Assembly: GCF_000025565.1 (NCBI RefSeq)
Contig: NC_014121.1
Span: 1,426,001-1,490,000 of the forward strand
From: Enterobacter cloacae subsp. cloacae ATCC 13047
GTDB lineage: Bacteria > Pseudomonadota > Gammaproteobacteria > Enterobacterales > Enterobacteriaceae
Direction of reading: 5' to 3'
DNA: 64,000 nucleotides
Shown here: positions 45,222-54,484 of the stretch, in pieces
Position numbering within the stretch: the stretch's first letter is position 1
How the letters are laid out: each line of letters begins with the position of its first letter
Made by a program: the position numbers and the translations under genes
The notes under the pieces: generated by a model
What the model was told of the DNA's origin: nothing
What the model saw: the letters and a program-made list of their open reading frames with translations, nothing else
The model's database searches: none

Positions 45222-45869
45222 ATGTCTGGCTGGTTAAATCAATTGCAATCACTGTTAGGGCAGAAAACGTCGCCATCCGGCGAGCAGGGGCTGAGCAAAC
45301 TGGTCCCCGGGGCGCTCGGCGGGCTGGCGGGCCTGCTGGTGGCGAATAAATCCTCGCGCAAGTTGCTGGCAAAATATGGCACCGGCGCGTTACTGGCCGG
45401 TGGCGGAGCCATTGCGGGCACGGTTCTGTGGAATAAATACAAGGACAGAGTACGAACCGCACATAGCGATGAACCCGATTATGGTCAGCACACATCACCG
45501 TTGGATCTGCGCACTGAACGGCTGATCCTTGCGCTGGTTTTTGCCGCGAAAAGTGACGGGCATATCGACGATAAAGAACGGTCGGCGATTGAGCAGCAGC
45601 TGCGGGAGGCCGGTGTGGAAGAGCAGGACAGAACGCTGGTGGCTCAGGCCATCGAACAGCCGCTGGATCCGCAGCGCCTTGCGCAAAGCGTAAAGAATGA
45701 GGAGGAGGCGCTTGAACTTTATTTTTTAAGCTGTGCCGCCATTGATATTGACCACTTTATGGAGCGCAGCTACCTCAATGCCCTCGGCGACGCGTTGAAG
45801 ATCCCTCAGGACGTGCGCGACAGCATTGAGAAGGATATCAGGGAGCAAAAACAGGCGTTAGCGGGTTAA
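45222..45869 (+). CDS. yebE: Inner membrane protein YebE (DUF533, TerB-like)
   Basis: 215 residues from ATG 45222 (GAGGGA upstream). A glycine/alanine-rich hydrophobic stretch (about 27-70: [19 protein letters not shown] and [14 protein letters not shown]) is followed by a helical TerB-like DUF533 domain with [13 protein letters not shown]. In E. coli YebE is part of the Cpx envelope-stress regulon; no clear CpxR box was seen here. Function unknown. Divergent from purT. Confidence 0.93.
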   Translation: MSGWLNQLQSLLGQKTSPSGEQGLSKLVPGALGGLAGLLVANKSSRKLLAKYGTGALLAGGGAIAGTVLWNKYKDRVRTAHSDEPDYGQHTSPLDLRTERLILALVFAAKSDGHIDDKERSAIEQQLREAGVEEQDRTLVAQAIEQPLDPQRLAQSVKNEEEALELYFLSCAAIDIDHFMERSYLNALGDALKIPQDVRDSIEKDIREQKQALAG

Positions 45870-45954
45870 CTGTCACCGTCGCGGTCATGTTTCGCTTGCA
45901 TCATGCGCGTGTTTTGCCAACCTTATAGGGTGTAAAACTCAAAAGAAACATGAC

Positions 45955-48015
45955 ATGCCACCAAAAGCCCGACGTACTCCTTATGCGATCACCACGCATG
46001 GCGATACGCGCATTGACAACTATTACTGGCTCCGGGACGATTCGCGTTCCCGGCCAGAGGTGCTCGACTATTTGCACGCGGAAAATGACTATGGCCGCAA
46101 GGTCATGGCCAGCCAGCAGGCGCTTCAGGATCAGTTGCTGAATGAAATGGTGCAGCGTATTCCCCAGCGCGATGTCTCCGCACCCTGGACCAAAAACGGC
46201 TATCGTTATCGCCATATCTACGAGCCCGGTAACGAATATCCCATCTACCAGCGTCAGTCGGTGTTAAGCGCCGAGTGGGATGAATGGGATATTTTGCTGG
46301 ATGCTAACCAGCGTGCTGCCCACAGCGAGTTTTATACGCTGGGCGGCATGTCGGTCTCGCCCGATAACGCCATTATGGCGCTGGCGGAAGATTACCTCTC
46401 CCGGCGTCAGTACGGCCTGCGTTTTCGCAATCTGGTAACCGGTAACTGGTACCCGGAGATGATTGCGAACGTTTCGCCGGATTTTGTCTGGGCGAATGAT
46501 TCTGAAACCGTCTATTACGTGAAGAAACATGCCTCCACGCTGCTGCCTTATCAGGTATGGCGTCATACCGTCGGCACCAGTGCGGATGATGACGAGCTGG
46601 TCTACGAAGAGAAAGATGAAACGTTCTATGTCAGTCTGCATAAAACGTCGTCACGCCACTATGTGATTATCTTCCTCGCCAGCGCAACCACCTCTGAAGT
46701 TCTGCTCCTGGATGCCGAGCTGCCTGATGCGCAGCCGCTCTGCTTCCTGCCGCGTCGTAAAGATCATGAGTACAGCCTGGATCACTTCCAGCACAGCTTT
46801 TACCTGCGCTCTAACCGCGAGGGCAAAAACTTTGGCCTCTATAAAACCAAAGTACGCGATGAACGGAAATGGGAAGTGCTCATTCCTGCGCGGGAACAGG
46901 TGATGCTCGAAGGATTTACCCTCTTTACCGACTGGCTGGTGGTGGAAGAGCGCCAGCGGGGGCTGACCAGCCTGCGGCAAATTAACCGCAAAACGCGGGA
47001 GGTCATCGGGATTGCGTTTGACGATCCGGCCTATGTTACGTGGATTGGGTTTAATCCCGAGCCGGAATCTTCCCGCTTGCGCTATGGCTACTCGTCAATG
47101 ACCACGCCGGATACGCTGTTTGAGCTGGACATGGAGACCGGACAACGTCAGGTGCTTAAGCAGTCTGAGGTAAAAGGGTTTGATTCCGATAACTACCGAA
47201 GCGAACACCTGTGGGTCACCGCCCGGGATGGCGTCGAGGTGCCCGTCTCGCTCGTCTATCACAAGGCGCATTTCCAGAAAGGGAAAAACCCGATCCTGGT
47301 CTACGGGTATGGCTCCTACGGCTCAAGCATGGATGCCGATTTCAGCAGCAGCAGATTAAGCCTGCTCGATCGTGGCTTTGTTTTCGCCATCGCCCACGTG
47401 CGCGGTGGCGGCGAGCTGGGCCAGCACTGGTACGAAGACGGGAAATTCCTGAAGAAGAAAAACACCTTTAACGACTACCTCGACGTCTGCGATGCGCTAA
47501 TAGAGCAGGGTTATGGCGATCCGCAGCTCTGCTTTGGCATGGGCGGCAGTGCGGGAGGGCTGCTGATGGGGGCGGCCATTAACCAGCGTCCTGACCGCTT
47601 CAAAGGGGTCATCGCGCAGGTTCCGTTTGTCGACGTGGTGACCACAATGCTGGATGAGTCTATTCCGCTGACGACTGGTGAGTTTGAAGAGTGGGGGAAT
47701 CCTCAGGACGAGATCTATTACCGCTATATGAAAGAGTACAGCCCGTACGATAACGTGGAAGCCAAAGCCTATCCGCACATGCTGGTGACCACCGGTCTGC
47801 ACGATTCACAGGTGCAATACTGGGAGCCCGCAAAGTGGGTGGCGAAGCTGCGTGAGCTGAAAACTGATAATAACCTGCTGCTACTCTGTACCGACATGGA
47901 CTCCGGACACGGCGGGAAATCGGGACGATTCAAATCGTATGAAGGGGTCGCGCTGGAGTATGCCTTTTTGATTGGCCTGGCGCAGGAAACGCTGCCAGGC
48001 CGTGCCGGAAGTTAA
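45955..48015 (+). CDS. ptrB: Oligopeptidase B
   Basis: 686 residues, prolyl oligopeptidase (S9A) family. A seven-bladed propeller (about 70-400) gates the alpha/beta-hydrolase domain with nucleophile [12 protein letters not shown] (Ser about 532), the Asp region [17 protein letters not shown] and His in [10 protein letters not shown]. Cleaves peptides after Arg and Lys in the cytoplasm. Its TAA stop overlaps the exoX stop on the other strand. Confidence 0.97.
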   Translation: MPPKARRTPYAITTHGDTRIDNYYWLRDDSRSRPEVLDYLHAENDYGRKVMASQQALQDQLLNEMVQRIPQRDVSAPWTKNGYRYRHIYEPGNEYPIYQRQSVLSAEWDEWDILLDANQRAAHSEFYTLGGMSVSPDNAIMALAEDYLSRRQYGLRFRNLVTGNWYPEMIANVSPDFVWANDSETVYYVKKHASTLLPYQVWRHTVGTSADDDELVYEEKDETFYVSLHKTSSRHYVIIFLASATTSEVLLLDAELPDAQPLCFLPRRKDHEYSLDHFQHSFYLRSNREGKNFGLYKTKVRDERKWEVLIPAREQVMLEGFTLFTDWLVVEERQRGLTSLRQINRKTREVIGIAFDDPAYVTWIGFNPEPESSRLRYGYSSMTTPDTLFELDMETGQRQVLKQSEVKGFDSDNYRSEHLWVTARDGVEVPVSLVYHKAHFQKGKNPILVYGYGSYGSSMDADFSSSRLSLLDRGFVFAIAHVRGGGELGQHWYEDGKFLKKKNTFNDYLDVCDALIEQGYGDPQLCFGMGGSAGGLLMGAAINQRPDRFKGVIAQVPFVDVVTTMLDESIPLTTGEFEEWGNPQDEIYYRYMKEYSPYDNVEAKAYPHMLVTTGLHDSQVQYWEPAKWVAKLRELKTDNNLLLLCTDMDSGHGGKSGRFKSYEGVALEYAFLIGLAQETLPGRAGS

Positions 48016-48674
48016 GCTTCACCCAGATAGTGCTTGAGCGTTAAGCGAAGCTCCGGGCTCATTTTGTCGAGGTTGTTATACAGCCAGCGCAGGTAGCCCG
48101 GATCTTTATCGGCGATATCGGACACCGCTTTGCCGCGGTATTTGCCAAAGGTGAAGGTGGTCAGCAGCGCCGGTCGCCCGGTGATCGTCGCCATATCATC
48201 CGGCGTCCAGCCAGAGGTATTCATAATATCTATGAGTAGCGCCGCGGTAATATAGCAGTCGTACAGGGCGCGGTGATGATGCAGCCCCTCGGGCGTTCTG
48301 ACGCTGAGCTTACGCGATTTATACAGCGCCATATTGCTGTATTTGATCCCCGGCCACAGACGACGCGCCAGCTTCATGGTGCAAATCCATTCGCCGGGCA
48401 TCTCGGGCAGTACCCGGCGGTCAAAGCTGGCGTTGTGCGCGACATACCACGGGCTACCGTAATAGTGCGGAATGACCTCTTCAATCCAGGGTTTATCCGC
48501 CACCATCGATTCAGTAATGCGATGAATGGCCATCGCCTGCGGGCTAATCGGGCGGTCGGGACGCACCAGATGGCTCATGGGATTGACGATTTTACCGTCA
48601 ATGACGTCAACAGACGCCACTTCCACTATTCCGCCCTGAAGATCGCAAGTTTCGGTATCGATGACGCGCAGCAT
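48012..48674 (-). CDS. exoX: Exodeoxyribonuclease X
   Basis: 220 residues from ATG 48674, matching E. coli. DEDDh 3'-5' exonuclease: ExoI IDTETC, Exo[14 protein letters not shown] and Exo[16 protein letters not shown]. Degrades single- and double-stranded DNA ends and takes part in mismatch repair and recombination. The carboxy-terminal [15 protein letters not shown] is a small family-specific domain. Convergent with ptrB, sharing overlapping stop codons. Confidence 0.96.
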   Translation of the reverse strand: MLRVIDTETCDLQGGIVEVASVDVIDGKIVNPMSHLVRPDRPISPQAMAIHRITESMVADKPWIEEVIPHYYGSPWYVAHNASFDRRVLPEMPGEWICTMKLARRLWPGIKYSNMALYKSRKLSVRTPEGLHHHRALYDCYITAALLIDIMNTSGWTPDDMATITGRPALLTTFTFGKYRGKAVSDIADKDPGYLRWLYNNLDKMSPELRLTLKHYLGEA

Positions 48675-48697
48675 TGAACGCTCCTGAGCTAAAACGC

Positions 48698-49348
48698 TTA
48701 GCCTAAAGGAATGATATCGCCTTGCCAACCCTGTCGGCCCAGAGATCCGGTCAATAATAGTTCGCCCTTATCCGCACGGACAATCAGCTGGCCTTTTTCA
48801 TCCCACAGCGCGCTACCGCCACGGGCGTTCGCCATTAACACGGCAATGGCATACCTGTGCGCGAAGCGCTGCAACGTGTTGATGGACTGGCGCCAGCGGG
48901 TATCGCCCACCGACTGACAGCTGGTGAATAGCGTCGCCTGCGGATCCAGATTGGGGGAATCGGCATGCGTATCAACAATCGTCAGCTGTTTATCACCCGG
49001 CACCAGGCTGGCTCCACTTCCCTGGGGGTAGCGCAGGATGCTGTGCCGGGACGGCGAAAACAGGGCGAGGCCCTTAACGCGCTGACCATTCAGATCAAGG
49101 GGCAGACCGGCAATGATGGTGATCCGGTAACGCTTTGCGGCGGCAAGCAAAGGGGCGAGCTGTGCGTCATCGGGTGGGGGAGGTAGGTCCGTCTTTCCCG
49201 GTCCTGTTAACGAGAGTTCAGGAAAGACCAGGAGATCGCACCGCTGTTGTGCCGCTTTCGCAACGAAACGGAGATGGTGCGCTACGTGGTCATTTACACT
49301 GTGATGCTGCCCGGCATACTGGGCGGCGGCAATATTCCATTGTGACAT
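48698..49348 (-). CDS. yobB: Carbon-nitrogen hydrolase (nitrilase) family protein YobB
   Basis: 216 residues from ATG 49348 (AAGGAAG upstream). Nitrilase-superfamily start with LLVFPELSLTG holding the general-base glutamate. The usual lysine motif (YxKxHL) is not evident, with RYPQGSGASLVPG in its place, and the nucleophile region reads TLFTSCQSVGDTRW rather than a canonical Cys loop. Enzyme activity is therefore doubtful from sequence. No proven role in E. coli. Confidence 0.85.
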   Translation of the reverse strand: MSQWNIAAAQYAGQHHSVNDHVAHHLRFVAKAAQQRCDLLVFPELSLTGPGKTDLPPPPDDAQLAPLLAAAKRYRITIIAGLPLDLNGQRVKGLALFSPSRHSILRYPQGSGASLVPGDKQLTIVDTHADSPNLDPQATLFTSCQSVGDTRWRQSINTLQRFAHRYAIAVLMANARGGSALWDEKGQLIVRADKGELLLTGSLGRQGWQGDIIPLG

Positions 49349-49457
49349 CGTGACTTCCTTATACACAGAGTCGCAGGATATAAGAATGCACCTAAACTAA
49401 TCAGGGTTTTCTTATCCTGGCATATTCCGCGTAAGGAAGTGTAACGAGTCGTTAAGC

Positions 49458-49688
49458 TTATTTAACTTTAGGTTCGTACGGCAAACGAGAGAGATTGACC
49501 GACGCGAGTCGGTGCGCAATCAAACGTTCGCGGAACCAGTCACGCAGATGGGCGGGTTGTTCACGTTCCACCACCTCAGCCACGATTGGCATGTTGTAAC
49601 GCTCTTTAAACGCGACACCTGCGGCAGCGAGATCGACATTCACTTTATCCATCTCGTCCTGAGGAAGGGCAGCCAGATTGATCTTCAT
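49458..49688 (-). CDS. holE: DNA polymerase III theta subunit
   Basis: 76 residues from ATG 49688 (AAGGAG upstream). Helical protein with [24 protein letters not shown] sequence conserved in enterobacteria. Binds and stabilises the epsilon proofreading subunit in the polymerase III core. Non-essential. The first codons ([10 protein letters not shown]) differ from E. coli MLKNLAKLDQ, the rest is almost the same. Confidence 0.95.
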   Translation of the reverse strand: MKINLAALPQDEMDKVNVDLAAAGVAFKERYNMPIVAEVVEREQPAHLRDWFRERLIAHRLASVNLSRLPYEPKVK

Positions 49689-49825
49689 TACCTTCTCCTT
49701 TTTATGCGGCGGCAACGTTACCGCGATTGCACGATGATGACAAGCGGAGGTGGGATGATCCTCGACTCGATTATTATACAGCGTTATTCTTTAGCATACA
49801 GGCATAACAAAAAGGAATGATTGCG

Positions 49826-50197
49826 ATGGGTTTATCCGCTTCCCGCGCTGTATGCGCGCTGGCTTTTCTCTTCTCTTCCGTTACAGCGACCCCGGTGCTG
49901 GCGCATGCGCACCTCCAGCAGCAAATCCCGGCAGCCGATAGCCAGGTAACGGCTCCTCAGACGCTTACCCTGAATTTTTCCGAAGGCATTGAACCCGGAT
50001 TCAGCGGTGTCGTGGTGAAGGATGCACAGGGGAACGTGGTTAAAACCGGTGATATACAGCGTGACGAGCAGAATAAGGCCCAGTTTAATGTTCCGCTGGA
50101 GCAGACGCTGGTGACCGGCACGTACCAGGTTGACTGGCATGTGGTCTCGGTAGATGGTCACAAAACCAAAGGCAGCTATCGCTTCAGCGTGAAATAA
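49826..50197 (+). CDS. yobA: CopC-domain periplasmic copper protein YobA
   Basis: 123 residues from ATG 49826; AAGGA lies nine bases upstream, whereas the in-frame ATG at 49817 directly abuts it. Signal peptide about 1-26 (ending VLA), then the mature start [11 protein letters not shown], whose first histidine is the conserved CopC copper ligand, and the later [15 protein letters not shown] with the other ligands. Likely delivers copper to the neighbouring membrane protein. First of yobA-yebZ-yebY. Confidence 0.94.
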   Translation: MGLSASRAVCALAFLFSSVTATPVLAHAHLQQQIPAADSQVTAPQTLTLNFSEGIEPGFSGVVVKDAQGNVVKTGDIQRDEQNKAQFNVPLEQTLVTGTYQVDWHVVSVDGHKTKGSYRFSVK

Positions 50198-50198
50198 T

Positions 50199-51068
50199 AT
50201 GCTGGCCTTCATCTACGTGGGGTTGCGCTTTATCCATTTCGGTGCGCTGATGCTGATTTTTGGTAATGCGCTGTATAGCGTCTGGTTCGCGCCGTCTTCT
50301 TTGTACCGTCTGATGTCCTGTCGTTTTCAGGTGCAGCAGCAGATTGCGGCGCTGGTCAGTCTGTTGTCGGCGCTCCTGATGTTCATGATCCAGGCGGGGC
50401 TCATGGGCAACGGCTGGGGAGACGTGTTTAACCCGAACGTCTGGCAGAGCGTGCTGGCAACGCAGTTTGGTAGCGTGTGGCTGTGGCAAATTATCCTGGG
50501 TGCAATTGCGGCCTGTGTCGCCTGGCTTGCGCCCCAGAAAGGATCGCGACTCTTGCTGCTCGTCATGGGGCAATTTGTCCTGCTGGCAGGCGTAGGGCAT
50601 GCGGCAATGAACGACGGTGCAGCGGGGGCGTTGCAGCGTATCAATCACGCTCTGCATCTGCTCTGTGCCGCCACCTGGGTTGGCGGCCTCCTGCCGCTGC
50701 TGTATTGCATGCATCTGGCGAAAGGGCGCTGGCGGGTTGCGGCAATTTACACCATGATGCGCTTCTCTCGCGTGGGACATTATGCCGTAGCGGGGGTCGT
50801 GCTTACCGGCGCGATCAATGGGCTCTTTATTCTGGGCATTACGGTGCCCTGGCACACGGGCTACGTGCAACTTTTGTTGTTCAAATGTGCGCTGGTGGCA
50901 TTGATGGTGGTAATTGCGCTGGTGAATCGGTATTTTCTGGTGCCACGGTTTGGTGCCCACATCGGGCGCGAACAACAGATTTTTATCAGAATGACACAGG
51001 CAGAGGTGGTGCTGGGGGCGTTGGTGCTGGCAACGGTCAGCCTGTTCGCAACCTGGGAACCCTTTTGA
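50199..51068 (+). CDS. yebZ: CopD-family inner membrane copper protein YebZ
   Basis: 289 residues with about eight membrane helices, CopD family. Conserved histidines appear in [35 protein letters not shown] and PWHTGYVQ. Partner of CopC-type YobA in copper import or handling. Starts one base after yobA, so cotranscribed. Confidence 0.94.
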   Translation: MLAFIYVGLRFIHFGALMLIFGNALYSVWFAPSSLYRLMSCRFQVQQQIAALVSLLSALLMFMIQAGLMGNGWGDVFNPNVWQSVLATQFGSVWLWQIILGAIAACVAWLAPQKGSRLLLLVMGQFVLLAGVGHAAMNDGAAGALQRINHALHLLCAATWVGGLLPLLYCMHLAKGRWRVAAIYTMMRFSRVGHYAVAGVVLTGAINGLFILGITVPWHTGYVQLLLFKCALVALMVVIALVNRYFLVPRFGAHIGREQQIFIRMTQAEVVLGALVLATVSLFATWEPF

Positions 51069-51084
51069 CAAGGTTAAAAAGCAT

Positions 51085-51423
51085 ATGAAAAAGACAGTAC
51101 TTTCTCTCTTATTGTTGGCCTGCACGGGTAGCGCGCTGGCGGCACCACAGGTTATTACCGTCAGCCGTTTTGAAGTGGGTAAGGATAAATGGGCGTTCAA
51201 TCGTGAAGAGGTGATGCTGACCTGCCGTCCGGGTCATGCGCTGTATGCCATCAACCCAAGCACGCTGGTGCAATACCCGTTAAACGACGCGGCCGAACAG
51301 CAGGTCGCCAGCGGTAAGAGCAGCGGACAGCCCATCAGCGTTATCCAGATTGACGACCCGTCCAGCCCGGGGCAGAAAATGAGCCTGGCGCCGTTTATCG
51401 AACGCGCTGACAAGCTCTGCTAG
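51085..51423 (+). CDS. yebY: DUF2511 periplasmic protein YebY
   Basis: 112 residues with a signal peptide (about 1-19, ending ALA) and two cysteines in the mature part (MLTCRPGH and the final LC). DUF2511 family; found with yobA-yebZ, which suggests a copper-related periplasmic role. Followed by a strong terminator. Confidence 0.93.
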   Translation: MKKTVLSLLLLACTGSALAAPQVITVSRFEVGKDKWAFNREEVMLTCRPGHALYAINPSTLVQYPLNDAAEQQVASGKSSGQPISVIQIDDPSSPGQKMSLAPFIERADKLC

Positions 51424-51442
51424 CTTTCGGTTTCCAGTAAAA

Positions 51443-51478
51443 AAAACCGCAGTGGCTTGCGAAAGCACTGCGGTTTTT
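51443..51478. terminator. Bidirectional terminator after yebY (also end of RyeA)
   Basis: A6-CCGCAGTG, 11-base loop, CACTGCGG-T5. On the minus strand the A6 becomes a U-tract, so the same hairpin can end the RyeA transcript. Confidence 0.88.
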
Positions 51479-51550
51479 CATATTTATTGATGTTTTGACG
51501 CTTTTTTTCCGGCCGCTTTAGCTGTGGACTGGAAAACCTGGCGTCGTCAT

Positions 51551-51557
51551 CTATTCT
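51551..51557 (+). promoter_or_regulatory. Sigma-S type -10 element of sdsR
   Basis: CTATTCT, close to the sigma-S -10 consensus CTATACT, seven bases before the expected SdsR start. In E. coli and Salmonella SdsR transcription is strictly RpoS-dependent. Confidence 0.65.
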
Positions 51558-51563
51558 TAAAAG

Positions 51564-51666
51564 GCAAGGCGACTTAGCCTGCATTAATGCCAACTTTTAG
51601 CGCACGGCTCTCTCCCAAGAGCCATTTCCCTGGACCGAATACAGGAATCGTATTCGGTCTCTTTTT
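51564..51666 (+). ncRNA. sdsR: SdsR (RyeB) small RNA
   Basis: 103 nt, nearly identical to my recollection of E. coli SdsR: GCAAGGCGACTTAGCCTGCA at the start, the single-stranded middle, a GGCTCT/AGAGCC hairpin and the terminator ACCGAATAC/GTATTCGGT with TTTTT. An Hfq-binding, sigma-S-dependent RNA that represses ompD, mutS, tolC and others in relatives, and pairs with RyeA. The 3' end of this locus is a known integration site for phages and islands in Salmonella. Confidence 0.93.
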
Positions 51667-51796
51667 ATCTGCTTTTTATTTCAGTCACTTGCGGCTCTTC
51701 GTCCGAAAGTTGTCCGAACTTCAATATTCGGTAATTCCCGTTATACCACACCGTTTTTAACATTCACAATTCATTTACACGCAAACTTTTATATCA

Positions 51797-52060
51797 TCAC
51801 GAATTCCTTTTTCTGCTTTCCGGGTACTTTGCGGTCATCCTCTCTGACTTATGCCCTAAGAGGCGATGGGCGAAATCTTTCCCAAACTCCTTCTTATGCA
51901 TCCTGCCGGACAGACTCCGGATTTTATGGAACGATGGCGGAGTCTCCGTAAATTCTATCTCGGAAAAATTCCTCGCCTGAAGAATACCCTTTGTCAACCT
52001 GCCCAGGTTAATGTTCCCATCCGGGCTGTTTTTAGCGGTTCCCTTGGACCTATCATAAAA
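51797..52060 (-). pseudogene. Phage integrase (tyrosine recombinase), carboxy-terminal remnant
   Basis: The reading frame gives LTKGILQARNFSEIEF, then PPSFHKIRSLSGR, LLGHKSERM and AKYPESR. These are the carboxy-terminal catalytic boxes of lambda-type integrases: HxxR (box II), the LLGHKS histidine and the tyrosine nucleophile. The amino-terminal two-thirds are missing and no proper start exists (first start-like codon TTG at 51997). Non-functional. It lies next to sdsR and points to it. Confidence 0.8.
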
Positions 52061-52108
52061 TCGCAGCGACTTACCAGACGGAAACGATCGTCCACAGGGT
52101 AGAAGGGG

Positions 52109-52282
52109 ATATCGATTATCGCGCGCGCATTGCGTGTGCCACTGGGGGCGTTAACGCCGGGGGTAGGGAACACCGATGATAGGGTTGTCTTGCGTCCGGG
52201 AATGCCAGTCAGTGGCATTCCGTCAACCGGATATGCTGACACCGTGACCAGCGAAGATGATATGGAAGAACCAGTGACCTGA
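52109..52282 (+). other. Open frame of 57 codons without start, unrecognised
   Basis: Follows an in-frame stop and begins with ATA; reads IIARALRVPLGALTPGVGN, then a Pro/Gly/Thr-rich part to EDDMEEPVT. The first part resembles the end of a phage repressor-type helix-turn-helix domain, which would suit a prophage relic, but this is weak. Probably a gene fragment. Confidence 0.3.
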
Positions 52283-52345
52283 TTCATCCCGCATAGGGAG
52301 CTTACCTTGTCCAGACAGTGCTAAATCATTTTTTTCCACGGGTAG

Positions 52346-52552
52346 CTGTGGCCGGGTCGGACTGACGATCTTTGCAGCAAGCAAAAAGGTAATTCCGATG
52401 CCATAGCCCTGACTGAAGATACGGCAGAAATTCATGTGGCCGTTATGGCAGAACTGAATACCCTGATGCTGCGCGATGGGGTACCATCCGGAAAAGCATA
52501 CTTGTCACGCATCAAAGAGGCGATCAGCCTGGCTACGGTTGCTTTAAAATGA
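52346..52552 (+). other. Open frame of 68 codons without start, unrecognised
   Basis: Begins after a stop and lacks a credible start codon except an internal ATG. The second half is a good-looking helical segment (EIHVAVMAELNTLMLRDG, SGKAYLSRIKEAISLATVAL) and ends properly with TGA. Looks like the carboxy-terminus of a small phage regulatory or accessory protein; I cannot name the family. Confidence 0.3.
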
Positions 52553-52806
52553 TGGCAGTTATTTAAACGTAAAATGGCTCGAAAGTCAGGTTTTACAAAA
52601 TATGAAAATGGATAATTTTTATCACAGGGTTCAAAACCGTTTTAAACTGCAAGGGGGGGGATTTTTATTGAACCTCAGAGAAAATCTCTGTTTTACAGCT
52701 TTTTATTGATTTATGGATGGCTATGGCAAACAGGTTAAAAATCATTTTAGAATGAGAAAATACTATATATTGCTCAGCAGGATTGATATGGATGAACCGG
52801 TGAGAC

Positions 52807-52840
52807 AAAAAAACTGCCAGCTAAATAGAATTTAACTGGC
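52807..52840 (-). terminator. Rho-independent terminator after the GT17 gene
   Basis: On the minus strand: GCCAGTTAAAT, 3-base loop, ATTTAGCTGGC (one mismatch), then T7 (A-run 52807-52813). Ends 8 bp after the glycosyltransferase stop. Confidence 0.8.
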
Positions 52841-52847
52841 TTGGATT

Positions 52848-53704
52848 TTAAGCAATGAAATCTTTAAATCTGTCTGCATTATCTACAAGATAAGCAGGGA
52901 ATTTGTCTTTGTTTAGATCCTGTTTAATCATTTTACGGTCACGATTCCATATGTCTTTAGCATTTGTCAGAGCATCAATAATATGTTCTTTGTTATTGAG
53001 GTGAGGTAAATCATATTCAGTATGAGAAATAGAAGACATTTTTTCAGAGATACGCTCAGGAGTCATTATCCATGAAAAGTGCCATCCAGCATCAGATACA
53101 ATCTTTCTTCTGATTTTGAAAGTGGTTCTGGATATGAAATCTTTATGAAGTTCGGATTTTTTTACATTTCTGAATAATTCCGGTTCACCGGCAAAGTAAT
53201 CTTTAAGATTACGCAATGTTGTTGCTCGTGGAAGTTTACAAAGACGATTTGTACCGTCAGTATTAAAAACCTGAAGGTTAAACTGATAATTGAAAAAATT
53301 CATGTGAAAAATAGTGCACAGTTTTTTAGGGTTTATGTTTTTGATAACTTCGGGCGAAAAATTTCATCAACATCTGAAATTAATATGATGTCATTATCTT
53401 TTGCATTTTTTAACCCGCGCATGATTGCATTACGGGTAGCTGCTTCATTTTTCCAGGCGTCGTACTCACCCGCAATACCATTTTTCAATTTTGGGAGATC
53501 GTTATATATCACATAAATTATTTTATCTTTAAATTTTTCAAATTTAGAAATATCGAAATTTAATTTTTTAGGTTTGCCAGTGAATGTGTGTGTGGATTCT
53601 ACAATAACGAAGTAATCAACAACATCATTTAGAGTATTAAGACGAATATCTAGCAACATATCTTCATCGTAATATAAAAAACAATCATAAATCATCATAT
53701 ACAT
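52848..53704 (-). pseudogene. GT17 family glycosyltransferase, frameshifted
   Basis: Two frames join into one protein of about 285 residues, the normal length for bacterial glycosyltransferase family 17 (beta-1,4-N-acetylglucosaminyltransferase-like). The first (53704 down to 53333) has MIYDCFLYYDEDMLLDIRLN, DVVDYFVIVESTHTFTGKPK, WKNEAATRNAIMRGL and the metal-binding ISDVDEIFRP. The second, continuing as IKNINPKKLCTIFHMNFFNY, completes the domain. One base seems lost near 53348-53350 (PKLSKT-stop instead of PKVIKN). Strongly AT-rich, unlike the chromosome, with its own terminator: horizontally acquired cargo that would modify a surface glycan such as LPS. Genuine mutation or sequencing indel cannot be told apart. 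Confidence 0.72.
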
Positions 53705-53846
53705 CCTTAATAATTACGCTTACTTGGCGCATTTCGTACGTTTCAACCAGCAATTCGTAACGGAATGCTAACCGAGCAGCCTCGCTGTATGCAATAGCAG
53801 ACTGCCCTGTAGAGTTAAAATTGGATCCAACTATCCTGGACTTGTC
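53685..53846 (-). other. Phage-like small frame overlapping the GT17 start
   Basis: About 53 codons with no ATG: RIVGSNFNSTGQSAIAYSEA, then ARLAFRYELLVETYEMRQVS and KDVYDDL-stop. It overlaps the GT17 ATG by 20 bp. Coherent, charged helical sequence with chromosome-like codons, unlike the AT-rich GT17 gene, so the junction between old phage DNA and the cargo lies about here. Family not recognised. Confidence 0.35.
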
Positions 53847-53979
53847 ATGCTATGGCGATCATTTTCTCTATCTTACCGGAGGTGAATTTTTCTGCGTTAT
53901 CACATGGCATTACTGCAAAGCCGGAACGGATCACATGTGCCAGGCATGAATTTGGGTTCATAACTACTTCGCCAGTCAT
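53845..53979 (-). CDS. Small hypothetical protein, 44 residues
   Basis: ATG at 53979, TGA ending at 53845. Reads MTGEVVMNPNSCLAHVIRSG followed by a lysine-rich end. Too small for the usual size cut-offs. It lies in tandem with other phage-like frames on the minus strand and could be a small phage gene or a fragment; no function can be given. Confidence 0.3.
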   Translation of the reverse strand: MTGEVVMNPNSCLAHVIRSGFAVMPCDNAEKFTSGKIEKMIAIA

Positions 53980-54009
53980 AAGAGGGTGCAGGCCACAGGG
54001 AGATCTTTT

Positions 54010-54392
54010 TTAATTGGTGATGTTTGCGTAATGTAGTCGATCATCAGTCTGCTGCATCTGAGTTGATGGCTTCATAACCTCTTTGCCGAAGGTGTCTAAT
54101 ACGTACCTACAGAATTCTTTTGCATTCGGCGTTCCGACAAACATGGCGATAAAATGTGCACTACAGAGGGAGAAAGATCGCACTGTTTATTATAGTTCAC
54201 AGAGACGGTCAAATTGACCTTCTCAGTGATTCGGGCAGAAAACTCTTTGTGGTTGTGGTTATAGATTCTGGCAATTGAGTCGTCTGATCTATTGCAGAGG
54301 ACTTGGGTAAGCTCTGAAGATGTGAGCCAGATTTGGTTGTTATCGGTAAAGACACTGAACTGAACGCTATTTAAAATTAGTTGAGTATTCAT
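54010..54392 (-). pseudogene. Phage antirepressor (P22AR/BRO-N type), frameshifted remnant
   Basis: From ATG 54392: MNTQLILNSVQFSVFTDNNQ, then IWLTSSELTQVL, the BRO-N amino-terminal domain of phage antirepressors. After NYNKQC the frame is lost; another frame continues with RSFSLCSAHFIAMFVGTPNA and KEFCRYVLDTFGKEV, which matches the next part of the family, to a stop at 54010. The antirepressor carboxy-terminal domain is missing. A decayed lysogeny gene. Confidence 0.68.
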
Positions 54393-54484
54393 GTGGTGTT
54401 CCTTGACTGAGGAGGTTTGCACCACTGCGACGCCAATCATTGAGTTGGTGAGATGTACAGGGTTGGCAAAAGCAAGACGCAGGG

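Larger units (their letters stand above)
51441..51733 (-). ncRNA. ryeA: RyeA (SraC) antisense small RNA, probable
   Basis: In E. coli RyeA is a roughly 250-275-nt RNA antisense to the whole of SdsR. Here the minus strand offers TTGTGA-N18-TATAAC (the -10 is 51740-51745) and the terminator at 51441-51478, giving an RNA of about 290 nt covering SdsR. Ends are inferred from these signals, not measured. Confidence 0.55.
51667..54480. mobile_element. Decayed prophage-like island at the sdsR locus
   Basis: From the SdsR terminator to the virK-like gene the sequence is AT-rich, poorly coding and holds phage debris: a tyrosine integrase carboxy-terminus ending 130 bp from sdsR and transcribed toward it (the attL-int layout of lambdoid phages), an antirepressor fragment, small phage-like frames and a GT17 gene. 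Between 52553 and 52806 I see only AT-rich non-coding DNA. No matching attR copy of the SdsR 3' end was found at the right edge, so the boundary there is approximate. Confidence 0.75.

Noticed and set aside
45052..45498. 149-codon amino-terminal extension of purT
   Set aside because: It runs through the PurR box and the yebE promoter region, and no homolog has it.
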